From positions 186,001-250,000 of the forward strand of contig JAGNKU010000005.1 of assembly GCA_017999985.1 (NCBI GenBank): a stretch of DNA of 64,000 bases, in the 5' to 3' direction. The DNA comes from Phycisphaerae bacterium. Its GTDB lineage: Bacteria; Planctomycetota; Phycisphaerae; UBA1845; Fen-1342. This document shows positions 9,501-17,444 of this stretch, piece by piece. The translations under genes and the position numbers were made by a program. Positions within the stretch are counted from its first letter, which is position 1. Every line of letters begins with the position of its first letter. The notes under the pieces are model-generated. The model saw nothing but the letters and a program-made list of their open reading frames with translations. It had not been told where the DNA came from and searched no databases.

Positions 9501-9652
9501 GCGATGTGTTCATCGCAGCCGCCGCCGGCTTCGCAGTAGCCCGGCAACCGCAGCACACGCTCGGCCTCCGCGACGTCCGCGCCCGCCGCACCGCTCACAC
9601 TCCAAACCAACCCCACCAGCCCCAGGCCCCGCACCCACCTCGTCGGCTTCAT
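6590..9652 (-). CDS. Large secreted GEVED / Cys-repeat / dockerin-like surface protein
   Basis: This is a 1020-residue exported mosaic protein. The start at 9652 has GGGAG upstream and a signal peptide (GLGLVGLVWSVSGAAGA). Domains in order are: a beta domain ending in GEVEDYTINV (to about 175), the GEVED module of large bacterial adhesin-like proteins; two Cys-rich repeats beginning GACC and ending TPNTC-like (about 179-265); two PPC-like beta-sandwich domains (about 270-515); repeats of the type DCNxNGxPDECDI (about 554-600 and 785-882); a degenerate EF-hand pair (about 885-940); and a terminal dockerin-like module (955-1020, NCDGAVDFADIN). Loops of this sort bind Ca in related proteins. There is no catalytic motif, so a structural or adhesive surface role is the best inference. 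Confidence 0.85.
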   Translation of the reverse strand: MKPTRWVRGLGLVGLVWSVSGAAGADVAEAERVLRLPGYCEAGGGCDEHIARVQVGSIDNATDCAAPGGYGDYTALVADMTIGGGYVITVTNGHPYSSDQCKVWVDWNQDLDFYDAGEAFTLAGSPGNGPYTGTIIPPVAALEGPTRMRVRITYTGTLDPCGATTYGEVEDYTINVLPAGAEGACCTGMDCTAPVTEVDCLAAGGVYMGNGSNCAPNPCVGACCYTDGSCEETLDEATCVGLGGAFGGAGTTCTPNTCPQPGTDCLAPIAVELSWNALPYVDDNTTCGHLNDYTTTCLGYYDGGEDIIYELTLNEDMSLWISVDGALTYLGMAIDTVCPPGPACLAYNTSSSGNPSIPYVWLTAGTYYLMIDTWPAPSCSDYTLTIFYTGFFHPNDECVNAEVVTDGTPAVSGENCLSTDDGTASCQSNSHHDLWYRYTATCVGTVVMDTEGSMQSDTVLSVYDACGGNELACDDDGGTGLWSRLSVDLVTGQEVWIRVASYSTGCGEFNLNIVCNAWPQGACCQPDGSCVVTYEPDCTAADGTYAGDNTTCAGDDCNLNGHDDLCDILSGAAHDCNENGVPDECDIESGVSEDCQWDGIPDECQLGGDEVILQYDDGTHENTIGLNSGGAIAWMNHFVIDGGMDIIAISVAWGDVPDGTYCEVMLWSDPNQDDDPTDAQVIASAPTVVANADTDILSTVTIPATSVGPAGTGFFAGAYIEHAAGQHPASADSDGPLHGQSWIAGDTTYNLDPNNLGAADVPPVNIDTLPGLEGNWLIRATGLTASNDCNANGRLDECDIWCGYSLDCNYNMIPDECDIAGGDSQDCNGNGVPDECDIASGDSLDCNANTRPDECDIGIQWGGYCIGSDCEPDLNYNGIPDSCDDCGDLDADADVDMDDYWVILAAFGTCAGDLNYVVEADADGDHCITLYDFWYWRICYMFANGRDFGPPAPGVAGDLNCDGAVDFADINPFVLYLTDFAGWQVTYPGCPAVNGDVNSDGQYPSFTDINAFTMLLSGRR
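6998..7291 (-). repeat. Tandem coding repeats DCNxNGxPDECDI
   Basis: Five in-frame copies of an approximately 18-residue unit lie next to each other, with sequences such as DCNANGRLDECDI, DCNGNGVPDECDI and DCNANTRPDECDI. Three more divergent copies lie at about 7845-7975. The unit resembles Ca-binding thrombospondin-3-like loops with two cysteines per repeat. Repeated DNA of this kind is prone to copy-number change. Confidence 0.75.
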
Positions 9653-9770
9653 GCCCCGTCTCCCGTAATGGCCCACCGGCGGAGTCCGCGCTCCGTGCAC
9701 CGGCGGCGTTCAGGTTGGGCTGAGACAGTCCCCGGACGGTGGGAACTGCCGCCCACCGGATACGCACGTC

Positions 9771-9776
9771 AGTATA
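9771..9776 (-). promoter_or_regulatory. Possible -10 box upstream of the GEVED gene
   Basis: The minus strand reads TATACT (five of six), with TTGTAG 18 bases upstream as a weak -35. It lies about 120 bases before the start codon of the GEVED surface protein. Confidence 0.3.
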
Positions 9777-9826
9777 TCGCGCGTGCACCCCGCGCTACAA
9801 GGCACTTCCGTCCCGGCCACCGCCCG

Positions 9827-9850
9827 CCGGCGCGCGACACCGCGCGCCGG
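9827..9850. terminator. Perfect 10-bp stem-loop after the MFS gene
   Basis: CCGGCGCGCG-ACAC-CGCGCGCCGG is a perfect inverted repeat starting 14 bases past the MFS stop codon. It lacks a following T-run. Its position argues for a transcript end or 3'-protective structure. Confidence 0.45.
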
Positions 9851-9863
9851 GCCAGCCCATCGG

Positions 9864-11168
9864 TTACTCCGTCGCTGCCGCGGCTTTGCGGTGCGGCGGC
9901 CGGACCACGAACGTGACCAGCGCCGCCGCGATCAGCAGACCGGCCGAGCAGTAGTACGCGAAGCTGAACGAGTGCGTGCGGTCGTAGACGTTGCCCGCCA
10001 GCAGCGAGAGTACGAAGCCGCCGAGACCCCACGCCGTGAACACCAGGCCATAATTCACGCCGAAGTTCTTCAGTCCGTAGAAGTCCTTGGACACCGACGG
10101 GAACAGGGACAGGTTCGCGCCGTAGTTCGCGCCGACGAGCGCCGCGAGCACACACATCACCGGCAGCGTGGCCAGGGCGCTGCCGCTCTGCGCGCGGGAC
10201 AGCAGCAGGATCGTGATCGCCTGCAGCACGAAACAGATGAACATCGTCGTCTTGCGGCCCAGCCGGTCCGACAGCGTCCCCGCCACGATGCGCCCCGCCC
10301 CGTTGCCGATCGCCAGCACCGAGACCAGCATGGTCGCCAGTGAGAGCGACAGCCCGGCCTGCGTCGACGCGATCATCTTCACTTTCGAGATGATCATGAG
10401 CCCGGCCCCGGCCCCGCACGCGTACATGAACCACAACACGTAGAACTGCCACGTCGCCAGCATCTCGGACGGCGTCAGGTCTTCTCGCTTCATCGCCGCG
10501 GCCCCGGGCTGCGCCGGCGGCGTACCGGGCGGCACGTACCCCTTCGGCGGCGGGGCCAGCAGTTGCGCCAGCAGCACAACCAGCACAAGGAACCCGATCG
10601 CCAGGATCATCATCGTGCGCGGCAGGCCGTAGGCTTCCGTCAGGTAACTGGCCAGCGGCGCCGCATAGACACTCGCCAGGCCAAAGCCGGAGACCACGAT
10701 CCCGGCAATGAGCCCGGTCTTCTTCGCCGGAAACCACTTCACCGCTGGCGGAGTCGCGGCCGCATAGCCACAGCCAATGCCCGCGCCGGCGAGCAGGCCG
10801 AAGCCGACGATGTAGCCCAGCGCCGAGGTGGTGAAGCTGGCCAGAATCATGCCCGCGCCGACCAGCAATCCGCCGATCGTCGCGACCACGCGCGGCCCGA
10901 TGCGATCCTGCATCCGCCCGGCCGGGACCATGACGAGGCTGAACGTCAGGCACGCCACGGCGTACGGCAGCGACTTGGCCGCTTCCGACCAGCCCCACTC
11001 CGCGGGCACGCCCTTGCTGATGACGCTCCAGGTGTAAAGGATGCCGAGGGCCAGGTTGATGCCGGTCCCGGCCAACGTCACAACCCAGCCCCGCTGCGCG
11101 GGGGCCGTGACCGCCGTGGCGGCCGGATCGTCGAGCTGCGGACCAGAGGCAACGGTGGGACTGCTCAT
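9864..11168 (-). CDS. MFS transporter, oxalate/formate antiporter (OFA) type
   Basis: This is a 434-residue inner-membrane carrier with about 12 hydrophobic helices in two halves separated by a cytoplasmic loop of about 40 residues rich in Pro (residues 205-235). The family signature regions are visible: GRMQDRIGPR after helix 2, GIGCGYAAATPPAVKWFPAKK in the first half, and GTLSDRLGRK in the second half. These resemble the oxalate/formate and monocarboxylate branch of the MFS. AAAGGATG precedes the ATG at 11168. It lies 152 bases behind acetyl-CoA synthetase on the same strand, so uptake or exchange of a small carboxylate feeding that enzyme is a reasonable inference. The true substrate cannot be read from sequence. 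Confidence 0.88.
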   Translation of the reverse strand: MSSPTVASGPQLDDPAATAVTAPAQRGWVVTLAGTGINLALGILYTWSVISKGVPAEWGWSEAAKSLPYAVACLTFSLVMVPAGRMQDRIGPRVVATIGGLLVGAGMILASFTTSALGYIVGFGLLAGAGIGCGYAAATPPAVKWFPAKKTGLIAGIVVSGFGLASVYAAPLASYLTEAYGLPRTMMILAIGFLVLVVLLAQLLAPPPKGYVPPGTPPAQPGAAAMKREDLTPSEMLATWQFYVLWFMYACGAGAGLMIISKVKMIASTQAGLSLSLATMLVSVLAIGNGAGRIVAGTLSDRLGRKTTMFICFVLQAITILLLSRAQSGSALATLPVMCVLAALVGANYGANLSLFPSVSKDFYGLKNFGVNYGLVFTAWGLGGFVLSLLAGNVYDRTHSFSFAYYCSAGLLIAAALVTFVVRPPHRKAAAATE

Positions 11169-11275
11169 CGGGTCATCCTTTCAGGCGCACGCCGGAACGT
11201 GCAACCTAGATATGTGGGTGCCAATTTCCTGATATCTCGCCGCCGCGCGCCAGCGTGAGCCGCGAGCGCGGCGCG

Positions 11276-11307
11276 GCCCCCGGGGCGCGCGCCGCGCACC
11301 CGGGGGC
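11276..11307. terminator. GC-rich stem-loop after acetyl-CoA synthetase
   Basis: GCCCCCGGG (11276-11284) pairs perfectly with CCCGGGGGC (11299-11307) across a 14-base loop, starting 14 bases beyond the acs stop codon. There is no T-run. It may end transcription or attenuate read-through into the MFS gene. Confidence 0.4.
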
Positions 11308-11320
11308 GGGCGCCCGTCGC

Positions 11321-13297
11321 CTACTTGTTTTCGATCAGGTGCTGCACCACGCTCGGATCCGCCAGCGTCGTGGTGTCACCAATCTGGTCCGCCTGGCCTT
11401 CGGCGATCTTCCGCAGGATGCGCCGCATGATCTTGCCGCTGCGCGTCTTCGGCAGGCCCGGCGCCCAGTGGATCACATCCGGCGCCGCAATGGGGCCGAT
11501 CTCCTTGCGCACGTGATTGACCAGCTCCTTGCGGAGCGCGTCGGTGTACTCCTGGCCAACCTTGAGCGTCACGTAGGCATAAATGCCCTGCCCCTTGATC
11601 TCGTGCGGGTAGCCGACGACCGCGGCCTCGGCGACCGCCGGGTGCGACACGAGCGCACTCTCGACCTCCGCCGTCCCCATGCGGTGGCCGGATACGTTGA
11701 TCACGTCGTCGATGCGGCCGGTGATCCAGTAGTACCCGTCCTCGTCGCGCCGGCAGCCGTCGCCCGTGAAGTAGTAGCCCGGCACGCGCGTGAAATACGT
11801 CTCCTTGAAGCGCTCGTGCTGCCCGTAGACCGTCCGCATGATCCCCGGCCACGGCTCGGCGATGAACAGCGCGCCCGACGTCGCGCCCTCGATGATCTTG
11901 CCCATCTCGTCGATGATCGCCGGCTTCACGCCGAAGAACGGCAGCGTCGCCGAGCCGGGCTTCGTCGGAATCGCGCCGGGCAGCGGCGTGATCAGGATGC
12001 CGCCCGTCTCGGTCTGCCACCACGTATCGACGATCGGGCAGCGCTCGCGGCCGACGTGGCGGTGATACCACATCCAGGCCTCGGGGTTGATCGGCTCGCC
12101 GACCGAGCCCAGCAGCCGCAGGCTCGACAGATCGTGCCCGTCGACCCACTTCTCGCCCTCGCGCATCAGCGCCCGGATCGCCGTCGGCGCGGTATAGAAC
12201 TGGTTGACCTTGTACTTGTCGACCACGTCCCAGAACCGGCCTGCGTTCGGGTACGTCGGAATGCCCTCGAACATCAGTGAGGTCGCCCCGTTGCACAGCG
12301 GCCCATACACGATGTACGAGTGCCCGGTTACCCAGCCGATGTCCGCCGTGCACCAGAAAATGTCCCCGTCATGATAGTCGAAGATGTACTTGTGCGTGAC
12401 CGCGGTGAAGACCATGTACCCGCCGATCGTGTGGAGCACGCCCTTCGGCTTGCCCGTCGAGCCGGACGTGTACAGGATGAACAGCGGATCCTCCGCGTCC
12501 ATCCACTCAACATCGCACTGCGGCGACGCGTCCTTCATGACGTCATGCCACCAGTGGTCGCGGCCTGGCTTCATGGCCGTCTGCACCTTGTCGCCGACGC
12601 GCCGGTAGACGATGCAGGTCTTGACGTTCACCCCCTGCTTCGCCGCCAAGTCCATCGCCTGGTCTGCGTTCGCTTTCAGCGTAACCGCTTTCGCCCCGCG
12701 CATCACGCCATCCGTCGTCACCAGGAACTGGCAGGTCGAGTCCACGATGCGGTCCGCCAGCGAATCCGGGCTGAACCCACCGAACACGATCGAGTGGATC
12801 GCGCCGATCCGCGCGCAGGCCAGCATCGCGATCGCCAGCTCCTTGACCATTGGCATGTAGATCGAGACCCGATCGCCTTTCTTGATGCCGTACTTCTTCA
12901 GCACGTTCGCGAACTTGCACACCTCGGCGTGCAGTTCGCGATAGGTCAGCTTCGCGTCCTCGGTCGGCTCATTGCCTTCCCAGATCAACGCCACCTGGTT
13001 GCCGCGCTTCTCCAGGTGCCGGTCCAGGCAGTTGTAGGTGATGTTCGTCTTCCCGCCCACGAACCACTTGATGGTGATCTTGTCCTTCCAGTCGTACTCG
13101 CGAACCTTGCTCCACTTCTGCTGCCAATGGAACCCGTTCGCCACCTCGCCCCAGAAACCCTCTGGATCCTTGATGGAGCGCTCGTACATCTTCCTGTACT
13201 CATCCAGCGACTTGATGTGCGCCCGCTTGGCAAACTCGGCCGGCGGATTGAAGACGCGCTCATTGGCGCCGGAGTCCGTCATGACTTCCTGGGGCAT
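11321..13297 (-). CDS. acs: Acetyl-coenzyme A synthetase (AMP-forming)
   Basis: This 658-residue cytosolic enzyme activates acetate to acetyl-CoA through acetyl-AMP. The length is normal for the family. The adenylate-forming signatures are all present: [11 protein letters not shown] at about 275-285, TWWQTETGG in the middle, YFTGDG followed by [14 protein letters not shown] at the hinge, and [11 protein letters not shown] near the C-terminus. The Lys in that last motif is the residue that is acetylated for control in other bacteria. GAGGAG lies nine bases upstream of the ATG at 13297. It is divergent from gatB and followed on the same strand by a carboxylate-type MFS carrier, which suggests acetate scavenging. 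Confidence 0.97.
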   Translation of the reverse strand: MPQEVMTDSGANERVFNPPAEFAKRAHIKSLDEYRKMYERSIKDPEGFWGEVANGFHWQQKWSKVREYDWKDKITIKWFVGGKTNITYNCLDRHLEKRGNQVALIWEGNEPTEDAKLTYRELHAEVCKFANVLKKYGIKKGDRVSIYMPMVKELAIAMLACARIGAIHSIVFGGFSPDSLADRIVDSTCQFLVTTDGVMRGAKAVTLKANADQAMDLAAKQGVNVKTCIVYRRVGDKVQTAMKPGRDHWWHDVMKDASPQCDVEWMDAEDPLFILYTSGSTGKPKGVLHTIGGYMVFTAVTHKYIFDYHDGDIFWCTADIGWVTGHSYIVYGPLCNGATSLMFEGIPTYPNAGRFWDVVDKYKVNQFYTAPTAIRALMREGEKWVDGHDLSSLRLLGSVGEPINPEAWMWYHRHVGRERCPIVDTWWQTETGGILITPLPGAIPTKPGSATLPFFGVKPAIIDEMGKIIEGATSGALFIAEPWPGIMRTVYGQHERFKETYFTRVPGYYFTGDGCRRDEDGYYWITGRIDDVINVSGHRMGTAEVESALVSHPAVAEAAVVGYPHEIKGQGIYAYVTLKVGQEYTDALRKELVNHVRKEIGPIAAPDVIHWAPGLPKTRSGKIMRRILRKIAEGQADQIGDTTTLADPSVVQHLIENK

Positions 13298-13540
13298 CGT
13301 GGTCTCCTCAATACTTCGTCCCTGCGTCGGTGAAAGTGTCTGCTACGCCGCGACCCACCCGCGTCCACCATGTGTCCCCTCCGACTCAGAAGACCGGACG
13401 CGGCCCCCCGGGGAAACCAGCCTTATAGCGGTTTTCCCGTCCCGTCGCAACCCCGCCGCCCCGGGACAAGCCTCGCCCGCCACGCTACGATGGAGGGGGT
13501 CGCACCGGTGCGGCCCGGCCTGCGCGAGATTTGCGCCGTC

Positions 13541-15055
<1,515 letters not shown>

Positions 15056-15103
15056 CTTCTGCATTCCGATCAAGCCCGTTCGTGTCCCTGCCGATGCGCT
15101 GTT

Positions 15104-15120
15104 CATGCGCTCCGCGCATG
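15104..15120. terminator. Stem-loop after gatB
   Basis: CATGCGC-TCC-GCGCATG gives a perfect 7-bp stem with a 3-base loop about 48 bases past the gatB stop, with only a short TTT tract some bases later. It is a weak terminator candidate. Confidence 0.35.
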
Positions 15121-15220
15121 CAGGCTGTTTGCTGTCCCCAGCTGCGCGGTTAATCTAACGGCAATGACGCGGCCGGACGCGGCGTCCGCAACCGGCCATG
15201 CGGGGCGTGTGAGAGTGCTC

Positions 15221-15949
15221 ATGGACGACGTGACGCTGTTCGGCCTGCTCGGCACCGCGGCCTTCCTCGGCTTCTTCCACACCGTCACCGGCCCGGACCA
15301 CTACATCCCCTTCATCGCGATGTCCAAGGTCGGGCGCTGGTCGTTTCCGAAGACCATCGCGATCACGCTCGCCTGCGGCGTCGGCCACGTGCTTAGCTCG
15401 GTGCTGCTCGGCTTCCTCGGCATCGCCGCCAGCCTGGCTGTCGCGCGGCTCGAGTGGTTCGAAGGCGTCCGCGGCGATCTCGCTGCCTGGCTCCTGCTGG
15501 GCTTCGGCCTCGCGTATATGGTCTGGGGCATCCGGCGGGCGATCCGCAACCGGCCGCACACGCACGTACATGCGCACGCCGACGGCGCGATCCACGCGCA
15601 CACGCACACGCATCACGAAGACCACGCGCATCCGCACGTGGCGGAGTCCGAACCCGCCCGCCGCGCGGGCCAGATGACGCCCTGGATCCTGTTCACGATC
15701 TTCGTCTTCGGCCCGTGCGAGCCGCTAATCCCCATCCTCATGTACCCCGCGCTGCAACTGAACATCTGGAGCGTCGCGCTCGTCGCCGGCGTCTTCGCGT
15801 TCTTCACGATCGGCACGATGACGACGATCGTCGCCGGCGCGTACTGGGGGCTGATCCGCCTCTCAACCTCGCGCCTGGAACGTTACTCGCACGCAATCGC
15901 CGGGGCTGCGCTGGCCGCGTGCGGCGGCGCGATGGTCGCCGGCCTGTAG
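15221..15949 (+). CDS. His-rich membrane protein, probable nickel/cobalt-type transporter or exporter
   Basis: This is a roughly 242-residue inner-membrane protein with six hydrophobic segments. The first contains FLGFFHTVTGPDHYIPF, a His/Asp-bearing helix like those of NiCoT, UreH and TauE/SafE-type metal transporters. A cytoplasmic or periplasmic loop in the middle holds 12 histidines in 27 residues, beginning HTHVHAHADG, a probable metal-buffering segment. A second conserved part reads FVFGPCEPLIPIL. The ATG at 15221 was preferred (GAGAG upstream). An in-frame ATG at 15164 would add 19 residues. No regulator or metalloenzyme is adjacent, so the metal and direction are inferred only. Confidence 0.72.
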   Translation: MDDVTLFGLLGTAAFLGFFHTVTGPDHYIPFIAMSKVGRWSFPKTIAITLACGVGHVLSSVLLGFLGIAASLAVARLEWFEGVRGDLAAWLLLGFGLAYMVWGIRRAIRNRPHTHVHAHADGAIHAHTHTHHEDHAHPHVAESEPARRAGQMTPWILFTIFVFGPCEPLIPILMYPALQLNIWSVALVAGVFAFFTIGTMTTIVAGAYWGLIRLSTSRLERYSHAIAGAALAACGGAMVAGL

Positions 15950-16043
15950 CGTCGGTGTGGGGGCACCTCTGACCCCAGGGGACCGACCTCCGGTCGGACG
16001 TGCGCTTGAAACCGCCCATCCACCGCGCGACACTACGCAGCGC

Positions 16044-17162
16044 ATGCACACCGCCCCGCAAGCGCATCTCAGGTTGCCCGTGCTGCGCGGCCACCCAGTC
16101 CGCACACGGCTGTGGCGCGAGTGGTGCTTCTTCCGTGTCGCCATCCGCAGCTTCCGGATCAACTTTCTGGTGCTGGCGCTCCTGCTGCTCGTCGGCGGTG
16201 GGCTGTTTCGCGTGCTCGAGCCCGAGAAGCAGCACACGCTCGGCCGCGCGATCTACTATACCTGGTCGCTGATTTTCGCCCAGCCGCCGGAGGATTTCCC
16301 CAGCGCGCTGATCCTCCAGGCCATGTTCTTCATCGTCCCGGTCATCGGCCTGCTCGTCATTCTCGAAGGTCTCGTCGATTTCGCCCTCGTGCTGCGCGAC
16401 CGGGAGCGCCACGAACGAAGCTGGTGCAAAGTCATGGCTGCCTCACTCTCCGATCACATCATCCTCGTCGGCCTCGGCAAGCTCGGCTGTCGCATCTTCC
16501 GCCTGCTGCGCCAGCTCGGCCGCCCCGTGGTCGTCATCGAGCGCAACGCCGCCAACCAGTTCCTGGAAGAGATTCGCCGCGACGGGGCGCCGCTGTTCAT
16601 CGGCGACGCGCGCCGCGAGGCGTTCCTCGAAGACGCCCACGCCGCCTGCGCCAGCAGCATCATCCTCGCCACCAACGACGACCTCGCGAACCTCGAGGTC
16701 GCGCTCGACGCCCGTCGGCTGAACCCGAACATCCGCGTCGTCATGCGCATGTTCGATCAGAACATGGCCGACAAGATCCGCGCCGGCTTCAACATCCAAA
16801 CCGCGATGTCGCAGTCGGCGCTGTCCGCGCCGGCCTTCGTCACCGCGGCTCTCGAAGGCGCCATCGTCAGCAGCCTGCTGGTCAACGATGAGCTCGTGCT
16901 CACCCAGCGCTGGCAGGTCGGCGACGACAGCCCGCTCTGCGGCCAGACCGTGGGGGCCGTGATGTCCCGCTACGGCGTCGGCATCACGGAGCGCCGCCCG
17001 CGCGACGGCCAGCCGCGCATCCTGCCGCCGCCGGACACACAACTCGCGGCCGGCGACGAGCTGCTCGTGCAAGGCACGCTGGTGGCGCTGGAACGCCTGG
17101 ACAGCCGGCATCTCGGCCTTGCCGCGGTCACCGCCCGCGAGCCGCAGCGCCCCGCGCCGTAA
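16044..17162 (+). CDS. RCK (TrkA-N/TrkA-C) domain membrane protein, potassium-channel-like
   Basis: This is a 372-residue protein. It has two TM segments (about 38-57 and 92-115), then an RCK N-domain starting DHIILVGLGKLGCRIF (dinucleotide-type GxGxxG) and a TrkA-C domain (about 285-355, with a typical LAAGDELLVQG end). The plan matches a two-TM ligand-gated K channel subunit. However, the pore stretch between the helices reads TWSLIFAQPPEDFPS and lacks the TxGYGD selectivity filter. It may be a pore-inactive or differently selective relative. The start at 16044 is the first ATG, and a GTG at 15957 is possible. It follows the metal-transporter gene on the same strand. Confidence 0.8.
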   Translation: MHTAPQAHLRLPVLRGHPVRTRLWREWCFFRVAIRSFRINFLVLALLLLVGGGLFRVLEPEKQHTLGRAIYYTWSLIFAQPPEDFPSALILQAMFFIVPVIGLLVILEGLVDFALVLRDRERHERSWCKVMAASLSDHIILVGLGKLGCRIFRLLRQLGRPVVVIERNAANQFLEEIRRDGAPLFIGDARREAFLEDAHAACASSIILATNDDLANLEVALDARRLNPNIRVVMRMFDQNMADKIRAGFNIQTAMSQSALSAPAFVTAALEGAIVSSLLVNDELVLTQRWQVGDDSPLCGQTVGAVMSRYGVGITERRPRDGQPRILPPPDTQLAAGDELLVQGTLVALERLDSRHLGLAAVTAREPQRPAP

Positions 17163-17251
17163 CAAGGCCTGCAGGTAACAAGGTGGGCCCGCATGGCATC
17201 TGTGCGGCACCGGCCCATTGTGCGGCACCAGCAATCCTGCCCGTGGCCTGA

Positions 17252-17385
17252 GGTATCGGCGTCCCGCCGGTGATGTGGGGGAGAGCCAAGCTCTGCTTTG
17301 CTGCCGAGTGGTATCGGCATCCTGCCGGCGGTGCGGTATCGGCACCCGGCCGGCGGCGCCACAAACCATCGGCAGGATGCCGATG
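17252..17385. repeat. Cluster of ATCGGCATCCTGCCG-type repeats between convergent genes
   Basis: Three direct copies begin GGTATCGGC (17252, 17310 and 17335), the best being GGTATCGGCATCCTGCCGG. A fourth, inverted copy at 17367-17385 folds as CATCGGCA-GGA-TGCCGATG, an 8-bp stem. Copies two and four are complementary over 15 bases. Just before them TGTGCGGCACC is repeated at 17201 and 17219, and TAACAAGG at 17160 and 17177. The segment sits between the convergent ends of the RCK and DUF4340 genes. It looks like a REP-type intergenic element that may also stop transcription. Confidence 0.6.
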
Positions 17386-17444
17386 CCGCAGAGCGGAGCT
17401 TCGCGCTTCCCTCCGGGGGCGTCGGCTCCAGCTTCCGGGGCCGG

